From Streptomyces sp. NRRL S-118 (GTDB lineage Bacteria; Actinomycetota; Actinomycetes; Streptomycetales; Streptomycetaceae): DNA of 64,000 bases. Made by a program: the position numbers and the translations under genes. The notes under the pieces are model-generated. The model was not told the origin of the DNA. It was given only the letters and a program-made list of their open reading frames with translations, and made no database searches. The stretch is from contig NZ_JOBL01000100.1 in NCBI RefSeq assembly GCF_000716335.1, positions 57,883-121,882 on the forward strand, in the 5' to 3' direction. Shown piece by piece: positions 34,348 through 43,027 of this stretch. Numbering within the stretch: position 1 is the stretch's first letter; every line of letters begins with the position of its first letter.

Positions 34348-34557
34348 GCCGGAGCGGAGGGTAGGGGCCGCCTGAGGCACGAGGGCGGCACCTGCCCGCA
34401 GCGGTGGCGAAGCGAAGCGCGACCAGCAAAACCGAGCGGCTGAGCTGAGCCGGAGCGGAGGGTAGGGGCCGCCTGAGGCACGAGGGCGGCACCTGCCCGC
34501 AGCGGTGGCGAAGCGAAGCGCGACCAAACAAATCGAGCGGCTGAGCGGAGCGCGACC
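34333..34557. repeat. 101-bp tandem repeat copying the end of the thiolase gene
   Basis: The unit starts with GAGCGGCTGAGCTGAGCC, in which the last thiolase codons and stop lie, and spans 34333-34433. It is copied at 34434-34534, and a partial third copy starts at 34535. The copies differ only slightly, mainly in the AT-rich end of each unit. The downstream copies contain the same stop-codon segment but no start. It is a recent-looking local amplification. Confidence 0.85.
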
Positions 34558-34616
34558 CCGCGAAGCCGGGCGGACGCCGACTGGGCGTTCCAACCGCGTC
34601 GCGTCCCAGCCGTGAC

Positions 34617-34662
34617 CGAATCTCCCCCAGGATGTGACCTATATCCCGGGGGAGATTCGTTT
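34617..34662 (+). terminator. intrinsic terminator downstream of the thiolase repeats
   Basis: CGAATCTCCCCC (34617-34628) and GGGGGAGATTCG (34648-34659) are perfect 12-bp arms with a 19-nt loop, followed by TTTC. It is the best terminator candidate for the thiolase transcript. The rest of 34663-34805 shows nothing assignable. Confidence 0.75.
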
Positions 34663-34805
34663 CTGCAGGTCAGCATCGGTTTCAGGGAAACCGCCGGGGC
34701 AAAAGACCTGTCCAATTCGTGACGTAATGCACTGACAGGGGGCGCGAGGTCACGACAAGCTGATGTAGGAAGTGCGGGGGATCGATTGAAATCGGGAGTA
34801 AGTCA

Positions 34806-35657
34806 GTGAGCGCCATGTCTCTCGCCCTGCTGCTGACCACGGCCACCGCCACGGCCGTGGGCGCCGCTGCCCTGCACGCCGCCCACGGGCTGCGCAGGCA
34901 GGTGGCCGCTCTGCGCAGCGAGCTCGCCGCCGCGAACGGCACCGCCGGCCGGACCCCCGCCGTACCTCATGCCCGCTCGACCACCGAGGACATACGCGCC
35001 GCCGTGGCCGAGGCCCTCGCCGAGGAGCGCGAGCGGGAGCTCGCGGAGGCGCGGGCCTTCTGGGCCGCCCAGGAGGCCCGTGACGCCGCCGACGCGCCCG
35101 GCACGCTGCTGGGCGGCGGCCTGCCCGGTCTCGGCGACGACGGGCCCTTCTTCGTGCCGCGCCAGGCCGACCTGGCGGGCCTGGACGCGCTGGACCTCGA
35201 CGGCGACGACACGGACGCCGAGTACGCGGAGTACGCCGCCGAGTACGAGCTGCCCGAGTTTCCCGAGGACTCCCCCGAACTGGCCGCGGCCCGCCGCCGC
35301 CACCCCTCGCACCCCGACTTCGTGCCGGTGCAGACGCCCGTGGTGACCGACCACGAGCGCACGGTGGCCCGCCTCGAGGAGCTGGCCGAGACCCGCACCG
35401 CGCTCACCGACGTACGCCCCGGCCCGCTCGGCACGCTCGACGTGTACGTCTTCGCCGACGGCACCACGCTGTGCATGACCCCCGGCCACCGCGAGACGGC
35501 CGAGCGCCTCGCGGACTGCCTGCGCAAGGGCGGAGCTCCGGTGCTGCTGGGCGGTTCCGGTCTCTCCGGCGCCTACGCCCTGACCTTCTCCTGCGGCGAG
35601 GGCGACGACGCCGAGAACGTCTACGTCCTCGCCGACCGCGTCATCGCCTCGCTCTGA
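34806..35657 (+). CDS. conserved hypothetical, membrane-anchored (Streptomyces)
   Basis: The 283-residue protein has one N-terminal hydrophobic segment (about 4-24), a coiled-coil-prone Ala/Glu/Arg-rich region (25-90), an acidic stretch with DLDGDDTDAEYAEYAAEYELPE (130-150), and a compact C-terminal domain (about 185-283) ending VYVLADRVIASL. No enzyme family was recognised. GTG 34806 has GGGAG 7 nt upstream. It stands alone after a terminator and before a convergent small gene. Confidence 0.75.
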   Translation: MSAMSLALLLTTATATAVGAAALHAAHGLRRQVAALRSELAAANGTAGRTPAVPHARSTTEDIRAAVAEALAEERERELAEARAFWAAQEARDAADAPGTLLGGGLPGLGDDGPFFVPRQADLAGLDALDLDGDDTDAEYAEYAAEYELPEFPEDSPELAAARRRHPSHPDFVPVQTPVVTDHERTVARLEELAETRTALTDVRPGPLGTLDVYVFADGTTLCMTPGHRETAERLADCLRKGGAPVLLGGSGLSGAYALTFSCGEGDDAENVYVLADRVIASL

Positions 35658-35731
35658 CCCGGCGTGCCGCCCGGCGGCCCCGGCCCGCCCCCGCGCCGCC
35701 CCGGACCCCCCGCCGCGCGAGCCCCCGCCCG

Positions 35732-36061
35732 CTACAGCGCCGCCTTCGCCGCCGCCCGCCGCACCGCCTCCACGGCCTCGTCCAGCTCCGCCGCCGCGGG
35801 CCCGGGCGGGGCCGTTCGCAGAATCTCCGCCAGATCGTTGCCGGCCACCACAAGTTGGTCCGCGACGGCGAAGACACCGGCGTCCGGCATGATCCGCGGC
35901 TCCGCGCCCGGCTCCTCCAGTCGCTGCGCCCGCAGCGCCAACTCCCTGGCCAGCGCCAGCCCTTCGGCCGCCGCGCCCCGCGTCAGGCGGCTCTGCGGCG
36001 CGGCCCGCAGCCGGTCGGCGAAGCGCTCCACGGCGGCGGTCAGTTCAGTCGTGTCAACCAC
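35732..36061 (-). CDS. small alpha-helical conserved hypothetical
   Basis: The 109-residue protein (MVDTTELTAAVERFADRLRAAPQ...) is predicted all-helical with Ala/Leu/Glu-rich segments and no membrane span. Function is unknown. The GTG at 36061 has no clear SD. It is divergent from the DUF4287-like gene (100 bp apart) and convergent with the preceding hypothetical. Confidence 0.65.
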   Translation of the reverse strand: MVDTTELTAAVERFADRLRAAPQSRLTRGAAAEGLALARELALRAQRLEEPGAEPRIMPDAGVFAVADQLVVAGNDLAEILRTAPPGPAAAELDEAVEAVRRAAAKAAL

Positions 36062-36160
36062 GCCGCGACCCTATGCGCCGGGGCGGCACTGTTGCCAATA
36101 CGCCCACGCTCAGGCACGGTGACGGGAAGGAGCACACGCGCACAGCGTCCGGAGGCGCCG

Positions 36161-36391
36161 ATGTCCCAAGTCTTCTCCGAAGAGACCCACCGAAATCTGC
36201 TCTCGCGCATTCCAGCCTGCACCGGTCGTGAAGTGGCCGACTGGCTTCGCACCGTAGAGGAAGGCCCTTCCCTCCTCCGCTTCGAGGAGAAGGTCAGCTG
36301 GCTCCGGGGCGAGCACAACCTGGCGTACGGGCATGCCAAGGCGATCATCCACGAGTACGACCTGCGCAGGGCCGCGCGCAAGCTGCTCTAG
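36161..36391 (+). CDS. DUF4287-like small protein
   Basis: The 76-residue protein reads FSEETHRNLLSRIPACTGREVADWLRTVEEGPSLLRFEEKVSWLRGEHNLAYGHAKAIIHEYDLRRAARKLL in family order. The WLRGEHNLAYGHAKAIIHEY segment is typical of DUF4287, a helical protein linked to DNA-modification and stress loci in actinobacteria. GGAGG (36151-36155) lies 5 nt before the ATG. Function is unknown. Confidence 0.85.
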   Translation: MSQVFSEETHRNLLSRIPACTGREVADWLRTVEEGPSLLRFEEKVSWLRGEHNLAYGHAKAIIHEYDLRRAARKLL

Positions 36392-36425
36392 ACGGCGGCG
36401 GTGACACCACGGTCACAGGACAGCG

Positions 36426-36465
36426 GGAAGGCCCCGTCCCGGCTCGCGCCGGTACGGGGCCTTCC
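36426..36465. terminator. bidirectional terminator between DUF4287 and Bax-inhibitor genes
   Basis: GGAAGGCCCCGT (36426-36437) and ACGGGGCCTTCC (36454-36465) are perfect 12-bp arms with a 16-nt loop between converging genes. Confidence 0.75.
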
Positions 36466-36514
36466 TGTGGTCCGGGGCCGCACCCCGTCGGACCCGCGAG
36501 CGGGTCCGGAGGCG

Positions 36515-37396
36515 TCAGTCGTCGCCCTGCAGGATCGAGATCAGCCGCAGGAACTCGAGGTAGATCCACACCAGGGTCATGGTGAGGCCGAAGGCGGCCA
36601 GCCAGGACTCCTCGCGCGGGGCGCCGTAGGTGATGCCGTCCTCGACCTGCTTGAAGTCCAGGGCCAGGAAGCACGCACCGAGGATGATGCCGATGACGCC
36701 GAACATGATGCCGAGGCCGCCGCTGCGGAAGCCCAGGCCGTCACCGCCGCCGAAGAGCGCGAACAGGGCGTTCACCGCCATCAGCAGCACGAAGCCGATC
36801 GCGGCCGCCATCACGAAGCCGTAGAAGCGGCGGGTGACGCGGATCCAGCGCATCTTGTACGCGATGAGGACACCGGCGAAGACCGCCATGGTGCCGAGCA
36901 CCGCCTGCGGGACCGCGCCGGCCGTGACGTACGTGGAGACGGCGCTGGAGATCACGCCGAGGAAGACGCCCTCGAAGGCGGCGTAGCCCAGGATGAGCGC
37001 GGGCGACGCCTTGCGCTTGAACGCCTGCACCATGGCGAGCACGAAGGCCACCAGGGCGGCGCCGATGCCGATGCCGTAGGACTTGCCGAGGTTCGCCGGG
37101 TCGACGGGCAGCAGGAGCCAGGCGAGCGTCGCGGTGACGAACACCGTGCCGAGCGTGATGGCCGTGCGGGTCACCACGTCGTCGATGGTCATCGCACCCG
37201 GGCGCGCCGGCGCCTGCGGGAGGCCCGTCTGCACGTCCTGCTGAGGGGCGTACGGGTTGGTCGCGTACGGGTTCTGCGCGTACGGGTCGGTTCCAGCGGC
37301 GGGGCCCCCGGCCGGCTGCTGCGCGTTGAAGCCCGCGTAGCCGCCGTTGTCGCGGCTGAACCCCCGTCGCGAGAAGACCGGGTTGCTGCTCCTCAT
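36515..37396 (-). CDS. Bax inhibitor-1/YccA family membrane protein
   Basis: The 293-residue protein has a Gly/Pro/Gln-rich cytosolic N-terminus with repeated PYAxNPYA motifs, then seven hydrophobic segments. It begins its membrane part at about residue 70 (AMTIDDVVTRTAITLGTVFVTATLAW) and ends EFLRLISILQGDD. The C-terminal acidic residues and the helix WIYLEFLRLI are typical of the BI-1/YccA family, which modulate ion flux and membrane proteases. ATG 37396 has GGAGGAG 4 nt upstream. Role in Streptomyces is not established. Confidence 0.92.
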   Translation of the reverse strand: MRSSNPVFSRRGFSRDNGGYAGFNAQQPAGGPAAGTDPYAQNPYATNPYAPQQDVQTGLPQAPARPGAMTIDDVVTRTAITLGTVFVTATLAWLLLPVDPANLGKSYGIGIGAALVAFVLAMVQAFKRKASPALILGYAAFEGVFLGVISSAVSTYVTAGAVPQAVLGTMAVFAGVLIAYKMRWIRVTRRFYGFVMAAAIGFVLLMAVNALFALFGGGDGLGFRSGGLGIMFGVIGIILGACFLALDFKQVEDGITYGAPREESWLAAFGLTMTLVWIYLEFLRLISILQGDD

Positions 37397-37537
37397 CTCA
37401 CTCCTCCATGGCCGCCGTGCGCGGCCTTGAGACAAGAGTAATGGGGACGCAAAAGAAACACCCTAGTGCTCCGGGAGGATCTTTCGGACCGTGACGGAGA
37501 AAGGGTGTGGGACCGCTCCCGGGGCGGCGGTCGTGAG

Positions 37538-37619
37538 TGCCCGGAGCCGGACTCGAACCGGCACGGCCCGAAGGCCAGCGAGGTTTAAGCTCGCCGTGTC
37601 TGCATTCCACCATCCGGGC
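37538..37619 (-). tRNA. bldA: tRNA-Leu (anticodon UAA), bldA
   Basis: On the minus strand the RNA has acceptor 5' arm GCCCGGA paired with 3' TCCGGGC, discriminator A, a D-arm, and anticodon stem GCGAG/CTCGC around loop CTTAAAC. Positions 34-36 of the loop are TAA. The long variable arm GGCC-TTC-GGGCC and T-arm with GGTTCGAGTCC mark a type II leucine tRNA. CCA is not encoded. A UAA anticodon reads the rare UUA codon, the bldA tRNA that controls morphological and antibiotic gene expression in Streptomyces. No certain UUA codon was found in the genes of this window. Confidence 0.95.
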
Positions 37620-37647
37620 GCGGCACGCGGCTCCGCGTTGGCACACG

Positions 37648-37653
37648 AGCCTA
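37648..37653 (-). promoter_or_regulatory. -10 box of the bldA promoter
   Basis: On the minus strand TAGGCT (37648-37653) lies 28 nt before the tRNA 5' end, giving a short processed leader of about 20 nt. No good -35 was seen 17-19 nt upstream. Confidence 0.5.
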
Positions 37654-38105
37654 TCCGGACGCGTCCCCCGAACAGCGGAAGAGTGGCCCGATGTTGTCTT
37701 ATTTTATTGACGCTTGAGGGAGCGTCAGCGCAGGTGGAGGGCGTTGCACAGCAGCGGTTCGGGGCTCGCGGCCGCAAATATGTGCGCAAAGGAATGACGG
37801 AAAGTCGCCGCCTCCGCACGGGCGGCGGCCCTCGTCCGGCCCGGGATTCCGTCGCGGTGCCGCGGGCCCGGCCCCGTCCCCCGGAGCGCCGGTCCGCAGG
37901 CACCGCGCGGCGGGGTTCGGCGCCGCCGGGCGCCCGCGGCGGTCTCAGGGGTGCCGTCATACCTCAGGAGGAGGGGCGGGCCCCCCGGTCCGACTCCAGG
38001 CTGCCCCAGGAACGGGCATGCGGGCGGACGTCCGGCGGGGTGGCCGGAGCGGACGATGGACGGGTCCTCGCAGCACGGAACCGCCCCGACAGGAGCCCCC
38101 CCCTC
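37654..38105. other. 450-bp gap between bldA and the ABC transporter, AT-rich patch with hairpin
   Basis: No gene is supported in this stretch. It contains an unusually AT-rich patch, TTGTCTTATTTTATTGACG (37694-37712), followed by TGACGCT (37708-37714) and AGCGTCA (37721-37727), a perfect 7-bp inverted repeat with a 6-nt loop. This could be a regulatory site for bldA or for the transporter. The rest is GC-rich. Confidence 0.4.
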
Positions 38106-38876
38106 GTGACCACCACCCCCCTCGCTCACCGCGCCACCACGGTGGCCGCCCGCGCCACGGATCTGTCCAAGGTCTACGGACAGGGCGAGACCCAGGTGGT
38201 CGCCCTCGACCGGGTGACCGTCGAGTTCCGGCAGGGCGAATTCACCGCGATCATGGGGCCCTCCGGGTCCGGCAAGTCGACGCTGATGCACTGCGTGGCC
38301 GGCCTGGACACCTTCAGCTCCGGCTCGGTGCGCATCGGGGAGACCGAGCTCGGCACGCTCAAGGACAAGCAGCTCACGCAGCTGCGCCGGGACAAGATCG
38401 GCTTCATCTTCCAGGCGTTCAACCTGCTGCCGACGCTCACCGCGATGGAGAACATCACGCTCCCCATGGACATCGCGGGCCGCAAGCCGGACAAGGAGTG
38501 GGTGCGCAAGGTGATCGACATGGTGGGGCTGTCCGCCCGCCTGTCGCACCGGCCCGCCCAGCTCTCCGGCGGCCAGCAGCAGCGCGTCGCCGTGGCCCGC
38601 GCCCTGGCCTCCCGGCCGGAGATCATCTTCGGGGACGAGCCCACCGGCAACCTGGACTCCCGGTCGGGCGCCGAGGTCCTGGGCTTCCTGCGCAACTCGG
38701 TCCGTGAGCTCGGCCAGACGGTCGTGATGGTCACCCACGACCCGGTCGCCGCCTCCTACGCGGACCGTGTGGTCTTCCTCGCCGACGGCCGCATCGTCGA
38801 CGAGATGCTCCGCCCGACGGCGGACGGCGTGCTGGACCGCATGAAGGAGTTCGACACCAAGGGCCGCACCAGCTGA
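38106..38876 (+). CDS. ABC transporter ATP-binding protein (LolD/MacB-type)
   Basis: The 256-residue ATPase has Walker A GPSGSGKST (51-59), Q-loop IFQAFNLLPTLTAMENI, signature LSGGQQQR, Walker B IIFGDEPTGNLD and switch HD (VTHDPVAASY). It belongs to the MacB/LolD branch, which uses mechanotransmission through FtsX-like permeases. Its partner gene lies 76 bp downstream. AGGAG lies about 10 nt before the GTG at 38106. It may drive cell-envelope remodelling or efflux; cargo is unknown. Confidence 0.93.
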   Translation: MTTTPLAHRATTVAARATDLSKVYGQGETQVVALDRVTVEFRQGEFTAIMGPSGSGKSTLMHCVAGLDTFSSGSVRIGETELGTLKDKQLTQLRRDKIGFIFQAFNLLPTLTAMENITLPMDIAGRKPDKEWVRKVIDMVGLSARLSHRPAQLSGGQQQRVAVARALASRPEIIFGDEPTGNLDSRSGAEVLGFLRNSVRELGQTVVMVTHDPVAASYADRVVFLADGRIVDEMLRPTADGVLDRMKEFDTKGRTS

Positions 38877-38952
38877 CGCCCGGGCCGGCGCCCCCGCTCC
38901 GGCCGCCCCCACGCCTCCGCCTCACCGGCCACCCACCTCAGGACCTCACCTC

Positions 38953-41490
38953 ATGTTCCGTACCGCCCTGCGCAATGTGCTCGCGCACAAGGCCAGGCTG
39001 CTGATGACCGTGCTCGCCGTCATGCTCGGCGTCGCCTTCGTCTCCGGCACCCTGGTCTTCACCGACACGCTCTCCCACGCCTTCCGCAACCAGGCGGCCA
39101 AGGGGTACGACGGCGTCGCCGTCGCCGTCACCTCGTACGGGCCGCCCCCCGGGCAGGCACAGAACCAGCAGCCCGGCATCCCCGCCGCGACGGTCGACAG
39201 GATCGCGAAGATCGACGGCGTCGCCGGGGCGTCCGGTCGCGTCGACGGCTTCGCCGGGGTCGCGGACCCGAGCGGCAAGCTCATCGGCAACGGCTGGACC
39301 AACAAGGGCGCCAACTTCGCCCCCGGCAAGGACGGCAAGGACGAGCGCTACTCCTTCGTCGAGGGAGCGGGTCCCGCCCGCTCCGGCGAGATCGCGCTCG
39401 ACCGGGCCACGGCCACCACGGGCAAGTACAAGGTCGGCGACACCGTGCGGGTGGCCACCAACGGGCCCGTCCACGAGTACACCCTCTCCGGGGTCTTCAC
39501 CACGGACGACGGCCAGGTGAGCGCGGGCGGCAGCCTCGTCCTGTTCGACACAGCCGTCGCCCAGAAGCTCTACCTTCAGCCGGGCTTCTACCGGGACGTC
39601 ACGGTCACCGCGGCCCCCGGCGCGTCCGACCGGAAGATCCTCGACCAGGTCGAGCCCCTGCTGCCCGAGGGGGCGGAGGCCAAGACCGGCGCCGCCCTCG
39701 CGGACGAGGAGGCGAAGATGATCGAGGAGGGCCTGAGCGGCCTCAACCAGATGCTGCTCGGCTTCGCCGGCATCGCCCTCTTCGTCGGTGTCTTCCTGAT
39801 CTCCAACACCTTCTCGATGCTGGTCGCCCAGCGCACCAAGGAGCTCGCGCTGATGCGCGCCGTGGGTGCCTCGCGCCGCCAGATCACCCGCTCGGTGCTG
39901 CTGGAGGCCGTGGTGGTGGGCGCCGTCGCCTCGGCGGTCGGCCTCGCGCTGGGCATGGGGCTCGCCGTGGGCCTGCGCTCCGGCATGAACGCCTTCGACC
40001 TGAAGGTCCCGGGCGGCCCGCTGGTCGTCTCGCCGACCGCGATCCTCTCCGGTGTCGCCGTGGGTGTGCTCGTCACCGTGGTCGCCGCCTACCTGCCCGG
40101 CCGCCGGGCCGCGAAGATCCCGCCGGTGGCCGCCATGAACAGCGTGCACGCCGCCCCGACGACCAAGTCCCTCGTGGTGCGCAACACCATCGGCGCGATC
40201 GTCACGCTGCTCGGCACGGCCGTCATCCTCTGGGGTGTCTCGATCGGCAAGGACGGCAAGTGGACCGTGGCCGGCGGTGCCTTCCTCGGGCTGATCGGGC
40301 TGATCATCCTGATCCCGCTGCTCTCCCGCCCGGTGATCGCCCTCATCCGCCCGCTCCTGGTCCGCCTGTGGGGTGTCTCGGGCAAGCTCGCCGGCCAGAA
40401 CGCCGTCCGCAACCCGCGCCGCACCGGCGCCACCGCCTCGGCGCTCGCCATCGGCCTCACCCTGGTGACCGGCCTGTCGGTGATGGGCGTCTCGGTCGGC
40501 GCGGCCCTGGACCGTACGACGACCGACCACGTCAAGGCCGACTACATGGTCCAGATGGCGGCCGACGGGATGAGCCTGGACCGGTCCGCGCTCCAGGCCG
40601 TGCAGAAGACGAAGGGCGCGACCGCGGTCTCGCCGCAGCAGGCCTCGTACTTCGACCTGGACGGCGTGAGCCGCTCGGTCTCCGGTGTCGTCCCGGGCGA
40701 CTTCGAGAAGGTCGTGGACGTACGGGTCGTCGACGGCTCCCTCGCCTCGCTCGCCCAGGGCCGTATCGCGGTCGACCGGGAGACGGCCGCCAAGAACGGC
40801 TGGCGCACCGGTGAGACCCTGCCGGTGAAGTACGACGACGGGAAGACCGGCACGCTCACCATCGGCGCGACGTTCGAGCAGAACGACCTCGTCTCGACCG
40901 TCATCGCCCCGCTGTCGGTGCTCGACCCGCACGACCCCAAGCCGTACCTCCCGCAGATCTTCGTGAAGATGGACGGCGGCGAGAGCGCGGCCAACGAGCA
41001 GGCGCTGGTCGACGCGCTCGGTCAGAACCCGGCCATCAAGGTGATGGACAAGCAGGACATCCGCGACCAGTTCGGCGGCATGATCAACATGATGCTGAAC
41101 ATCATGTACGGCCTCCTCGCCATGGCCCTGATCATCGCGGTCCTCGGCGTCGTCAACACCCTCGCCATGTCCGTCTTCGAGCGCCAGCAGGAGATCGGCA
41201 TGCTGCGGGCCATCGGCCTGGACCGCCGCCGTGTCAAGCGGATGATCCGCCTGGAGGCCGTGGTGATCTCGCTCTTCGGCGCGCTGGTCGGTGTCGCGAT
41301 GGGCAGCTTCCTGGGCTGGGCCATCGGCCAGACCCTCAAGGACTCCATCCCGGGGTACGCGATGGTCATGCCGTGGGACCGCATCGGCATCTTCCTGGTG
41401 CTGGCCGCCCTGGTGGGCGTCCTGGCCGCGATGTGGCCGGCGCGCAGCGCGGCGAAGCTCAACATGCTGAACGCCATCAAGGCCGAGTAG
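38953..41490 (+). CDS. FtsX-like permease of the MacB-type ABC transporter
   Basis: The 845-residue protein has two FtsX repeats. Each consists of a membrane helix with a large extracytoplasmic domain and three C-terminal helices: segments at about 15-35, 265-290, 320-345 and 360-390, then 410-440, 460-480 and 720-845. Landmarks are LMRAVGASRRQI near 300 and GMLRAIGLDRRRVKRMI near 755. This fusion layout is common in actinobacteria. It works with the upstream ATPase, and a bidirectional terminator follows. Confidence 0.92.
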   Translation: MFRTALRNVLAHKARLLMTVLAVMLGVAFVSGTLVFTDTLSHAFRNQAAKGYDGVAVAVTSYGPPPGQAQNQQPGIPAATVDRIAKIDGVAGASGRVDGFAGVADPSGKLIGNGWTNKGANFAPGKDGKDERYSFVEGAGPARSGEIALDRATATTGKYKVGDTVRVATNGPVHEYTLSGVFTTDDGQVSAGGSLVLFDTAVAQKLYLQPGFYRDVTVTAAPGASDRKILDQVEPLLPEGAEAKTGAALADEEAKMIEEGLSGLNQMLLGFAGIALFVGVFLISNTFSMLVAQRTKELALMRAVGASRRQITRSVLLEAVVVGAVASAVGLALGMGLAVGLRSGMNAFDLKVPGGPLVVSPTAILSGVAVGVLVTVVAAYLPGRRAAKIPPVAAMNSVHAAPTTKSLVVRNTIGAIVTLLGTAVILWGVSIGKDGKWTVAGGAFLGLIGLIILIPLLSRPVIALIRPLLVRLWGVSGKLAGQNAVRNPRRTGATASALAIGLTLVTGLSVMGVSVGAALDRTTTDHVKADYMVQMAADGMSLDRSALQAVQKTKGATAVSPQQASYFDLDGVSRSVSGVVPGDFEKVVDVRVVDGSLASLAQGRIAVDRETAAKNGWRTGETLPVKYDDGKTGTLTIGATFEQNDLVSTVIAPLSVLDPHDPKPYLPQIFVKMDGGESAANEQALVDALGQNPAIKVMDKQDIRDQFGGMINMMLNIMYGLLAMALIIAVLGVVNTLAMSVFERQQEIGMLRAIGLDRRRVKRMIRLEAVVISLFGALVGVAMGSFLGWAIGQTLKDSIPGYAMVMPWDRIGIFLVLAALVGVLAAMWPARSAAKLNMLNAIKAE

Positions 41491-41506
41491 TCCGCGCCCG
41501 CACGCG

Positions 41507-41546
41507 CCGGAGGGCCGGTTTCCCCGCGGGGAACCCGGCCCTCCGG
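41507..41546. terminator. near-perfect 40-nt palindrome, bidirectional terminator
   Basis: CCGGAGGGCCGGTTTCCCC (41507-41525) and GGGGAACCCGGCCCTCCGG (41528-41546) pair along 19 bp with a single mismatch and a 2-nt loop. It sits between the converging permease and phospholipase-D-like genes. Confidence 0.8.
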
Positions 41547-41571
41547 CCGTTGCCGTCACCGGCCGTGCGCG

Positions 41572-42816
41572 TCAGCTGCCCGCGCAGTAGCTCATGAGCT
41601 TCACGTGGTTGGCCTTGTACTGGTCGAAGACGGCGGCGTCGTCGATCTTCAGCAGCGTCTCGTCGTTCGACCGCAGCGCCTGGTACGAGTAGTTGTGGCT
41701 GCCGGTCCAGACGATCTTCTTGCCGGCGACGCCGTCGTACTTGCCGTTGACCAGCAGGTACTTGGAGTGCAGACCGATGTTGCCGGTGCGTCCGGCGGGC
41801 GGGGCCTCCCAGCACTCCACACGCTGGGTGAGCTGTCCGTAGAGAATGCCCTCGACGGTCTTCCCCATGGAGTTCACACCGTCGCCGCCGCCCGCGGGGT
41901 CGCCGTCGTGGGCGAGGATCACCGAGCAGCCCGCGTCCACCATGGAGACCATCTTGTCGGCGATCTGCGTCCGGTAGAACAGGTTGGCCGCGATGCGCAC
42001 CTCGGAGCCCGCCGCGCAGTCCACCTTGTCGAGGATCAGCTTGACCGTGTCGGTGGAGGCGTCGGTCTGGTAGGTGGTGCCGGACGTCTCCTTGCGGGGG
42101 AAGAAGTACGCCTTGTACGCCGGGTTCGTCGTGCTGATCGGCGTCGTGTAGTAGTGGCTCAGGCCGGCGCCGGCCGCGTGGGCGACCAGGTCGTCGAAGT
42201 AGGCCCCGTAGATGTCGTAGAGGCCCTTGTCGACGAGGGTCACGGCGTTGTTGTGCAGGCGCTCGCGCTGGAAGGTCGTGAGGTTGAACGAGGTCTGCAC
42301 CACCACGTTGTCCGCCCCTCCGGTGTGGGAGAAGAGGACGAACTTGTTGTGGTTGATCGGGTAGTCGCGGCTGCCGTCGGACTTGATCAGCGGACGGGTG
42401 CCGATGCAGCCGCGGTCCTTGCCGCAGTCCAGGAGCCACGACGGCTGGGTCCGGTCGGTGCCCAGCGCGGTGCGCAGGGTCTCCAGCTCCCCGCCGGTGG
42501 TCACGGTCTCGGAGGAGTAGTGGTCGAGGACCACCTGCACGGAGACGCCGCGGTTCTTGGCCGCGATCAGCGCGTCCCGGACGGGGCCGTCGGTGAAGGT
42601 GTACATCGACATGCGCACCGAGCTGCCCGCCGGGGCGTCGCCGATGAGCGAGACGAGGTGGTCGCGGATCCTGTTCTGGTCGGCGACGGTGCCCGCCGGG
42701 TCGCTGAAGACGGCCCCCGGCGTGACGGTGACCGCGGCGGCCGGGGTGGGCGCGGCGAGAACGGCGGTGAGGGCGACGACCATCCCGAGGAGCCAGGATC
42801 TGCGGTGCGGGTGCAC
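41572..42816 (-). CDS. secreted phospholipase D-like protein (two HKD motifs)
   Basis: The 414-residue product has a signal peptide (VHPHRRSWLLGMVVALTAVLAAPTPAAA, cleavage near residue 28). Two HxKxxxxxxxD motifs follow: NHNKFVLFSHTGG with NVVVQTSFN near 180, and LHSKYLLVNGKYDG with WTGSHNYS near 350. PLD-family enzymes hydrolyse or transfer phosphodiester bonds through the two His/Lys sets. The GTG 42816 has a perfect GGAGG 5 nt upstream; an ATG at 42855 lacks one. Substrate may be phospholipid, DNA or a wall polymer. Confidence 0.85.
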   Translation of the reverse strand: MHPHRRSWLLGMVVALTAVLAAPTPAAAVTVTPGAVFSDPAGTVADQNRIRDHLVSLIGDAPAGSSVRMSMYTFTDGPVRDALIAAKNRGVSVQVVLDHYSSETVTTGGELETLRTALGTDRTQPSWLLDCGKDRGCIGTRPLIKSDGSRDYPINHNKFVLFSHTGGADNVVVQTSFNLTTFQRERLHNNAVTLVDKGLYDIYGAYFDDLVAHAAGAGLSHYYTTPISTTNPAYKAYFFPRKETSGTTYQTDASTDTVKLILDKVDCAAGSEVRIAANLFYRTQIADKMVSMVDAGCSVILAHDGDPAGGGDGVNSMGKTVEGILYGQLTQRVECWEAPPAGRTGNIGLHSKYLLVNGKYDGVAGKKIVWTGSHNYSYQALRSNDETLLKIDDAAVFDQYKANHVKLMSYCAGS

Positions 42817-43027
42817 ACCGACCTCCAGTACGTGCGGCACCCCTGGTGGGTGCATGACAAATGGGGCATTGCGGACCGCCGGACGCGGAACGCCGGCCCC
42901 GGGGGTACCGGGACCGGCGCCCGCCGGGTCCGGACGGCGAACATATATCAGCGGCCGGGCGCACCCCCGGGGCGCCCGGCGGCCCCCGGGTGTGGCTGCC
43001 CCGGGGCGCCCCAGCGGCCGGTCCGGA

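Noticed and set aside
34333..34557. A short gene inside the thiolase repeats
   Set aside because: The copies carry stop codons and no start or ribosome site; the repeats are best explained as duplication.
37538..37619. Integration site (att) for a mobile element at the tRNA gene
   Set aside because: No integrase, excisionase or tRNA-end duplication is present nearby.
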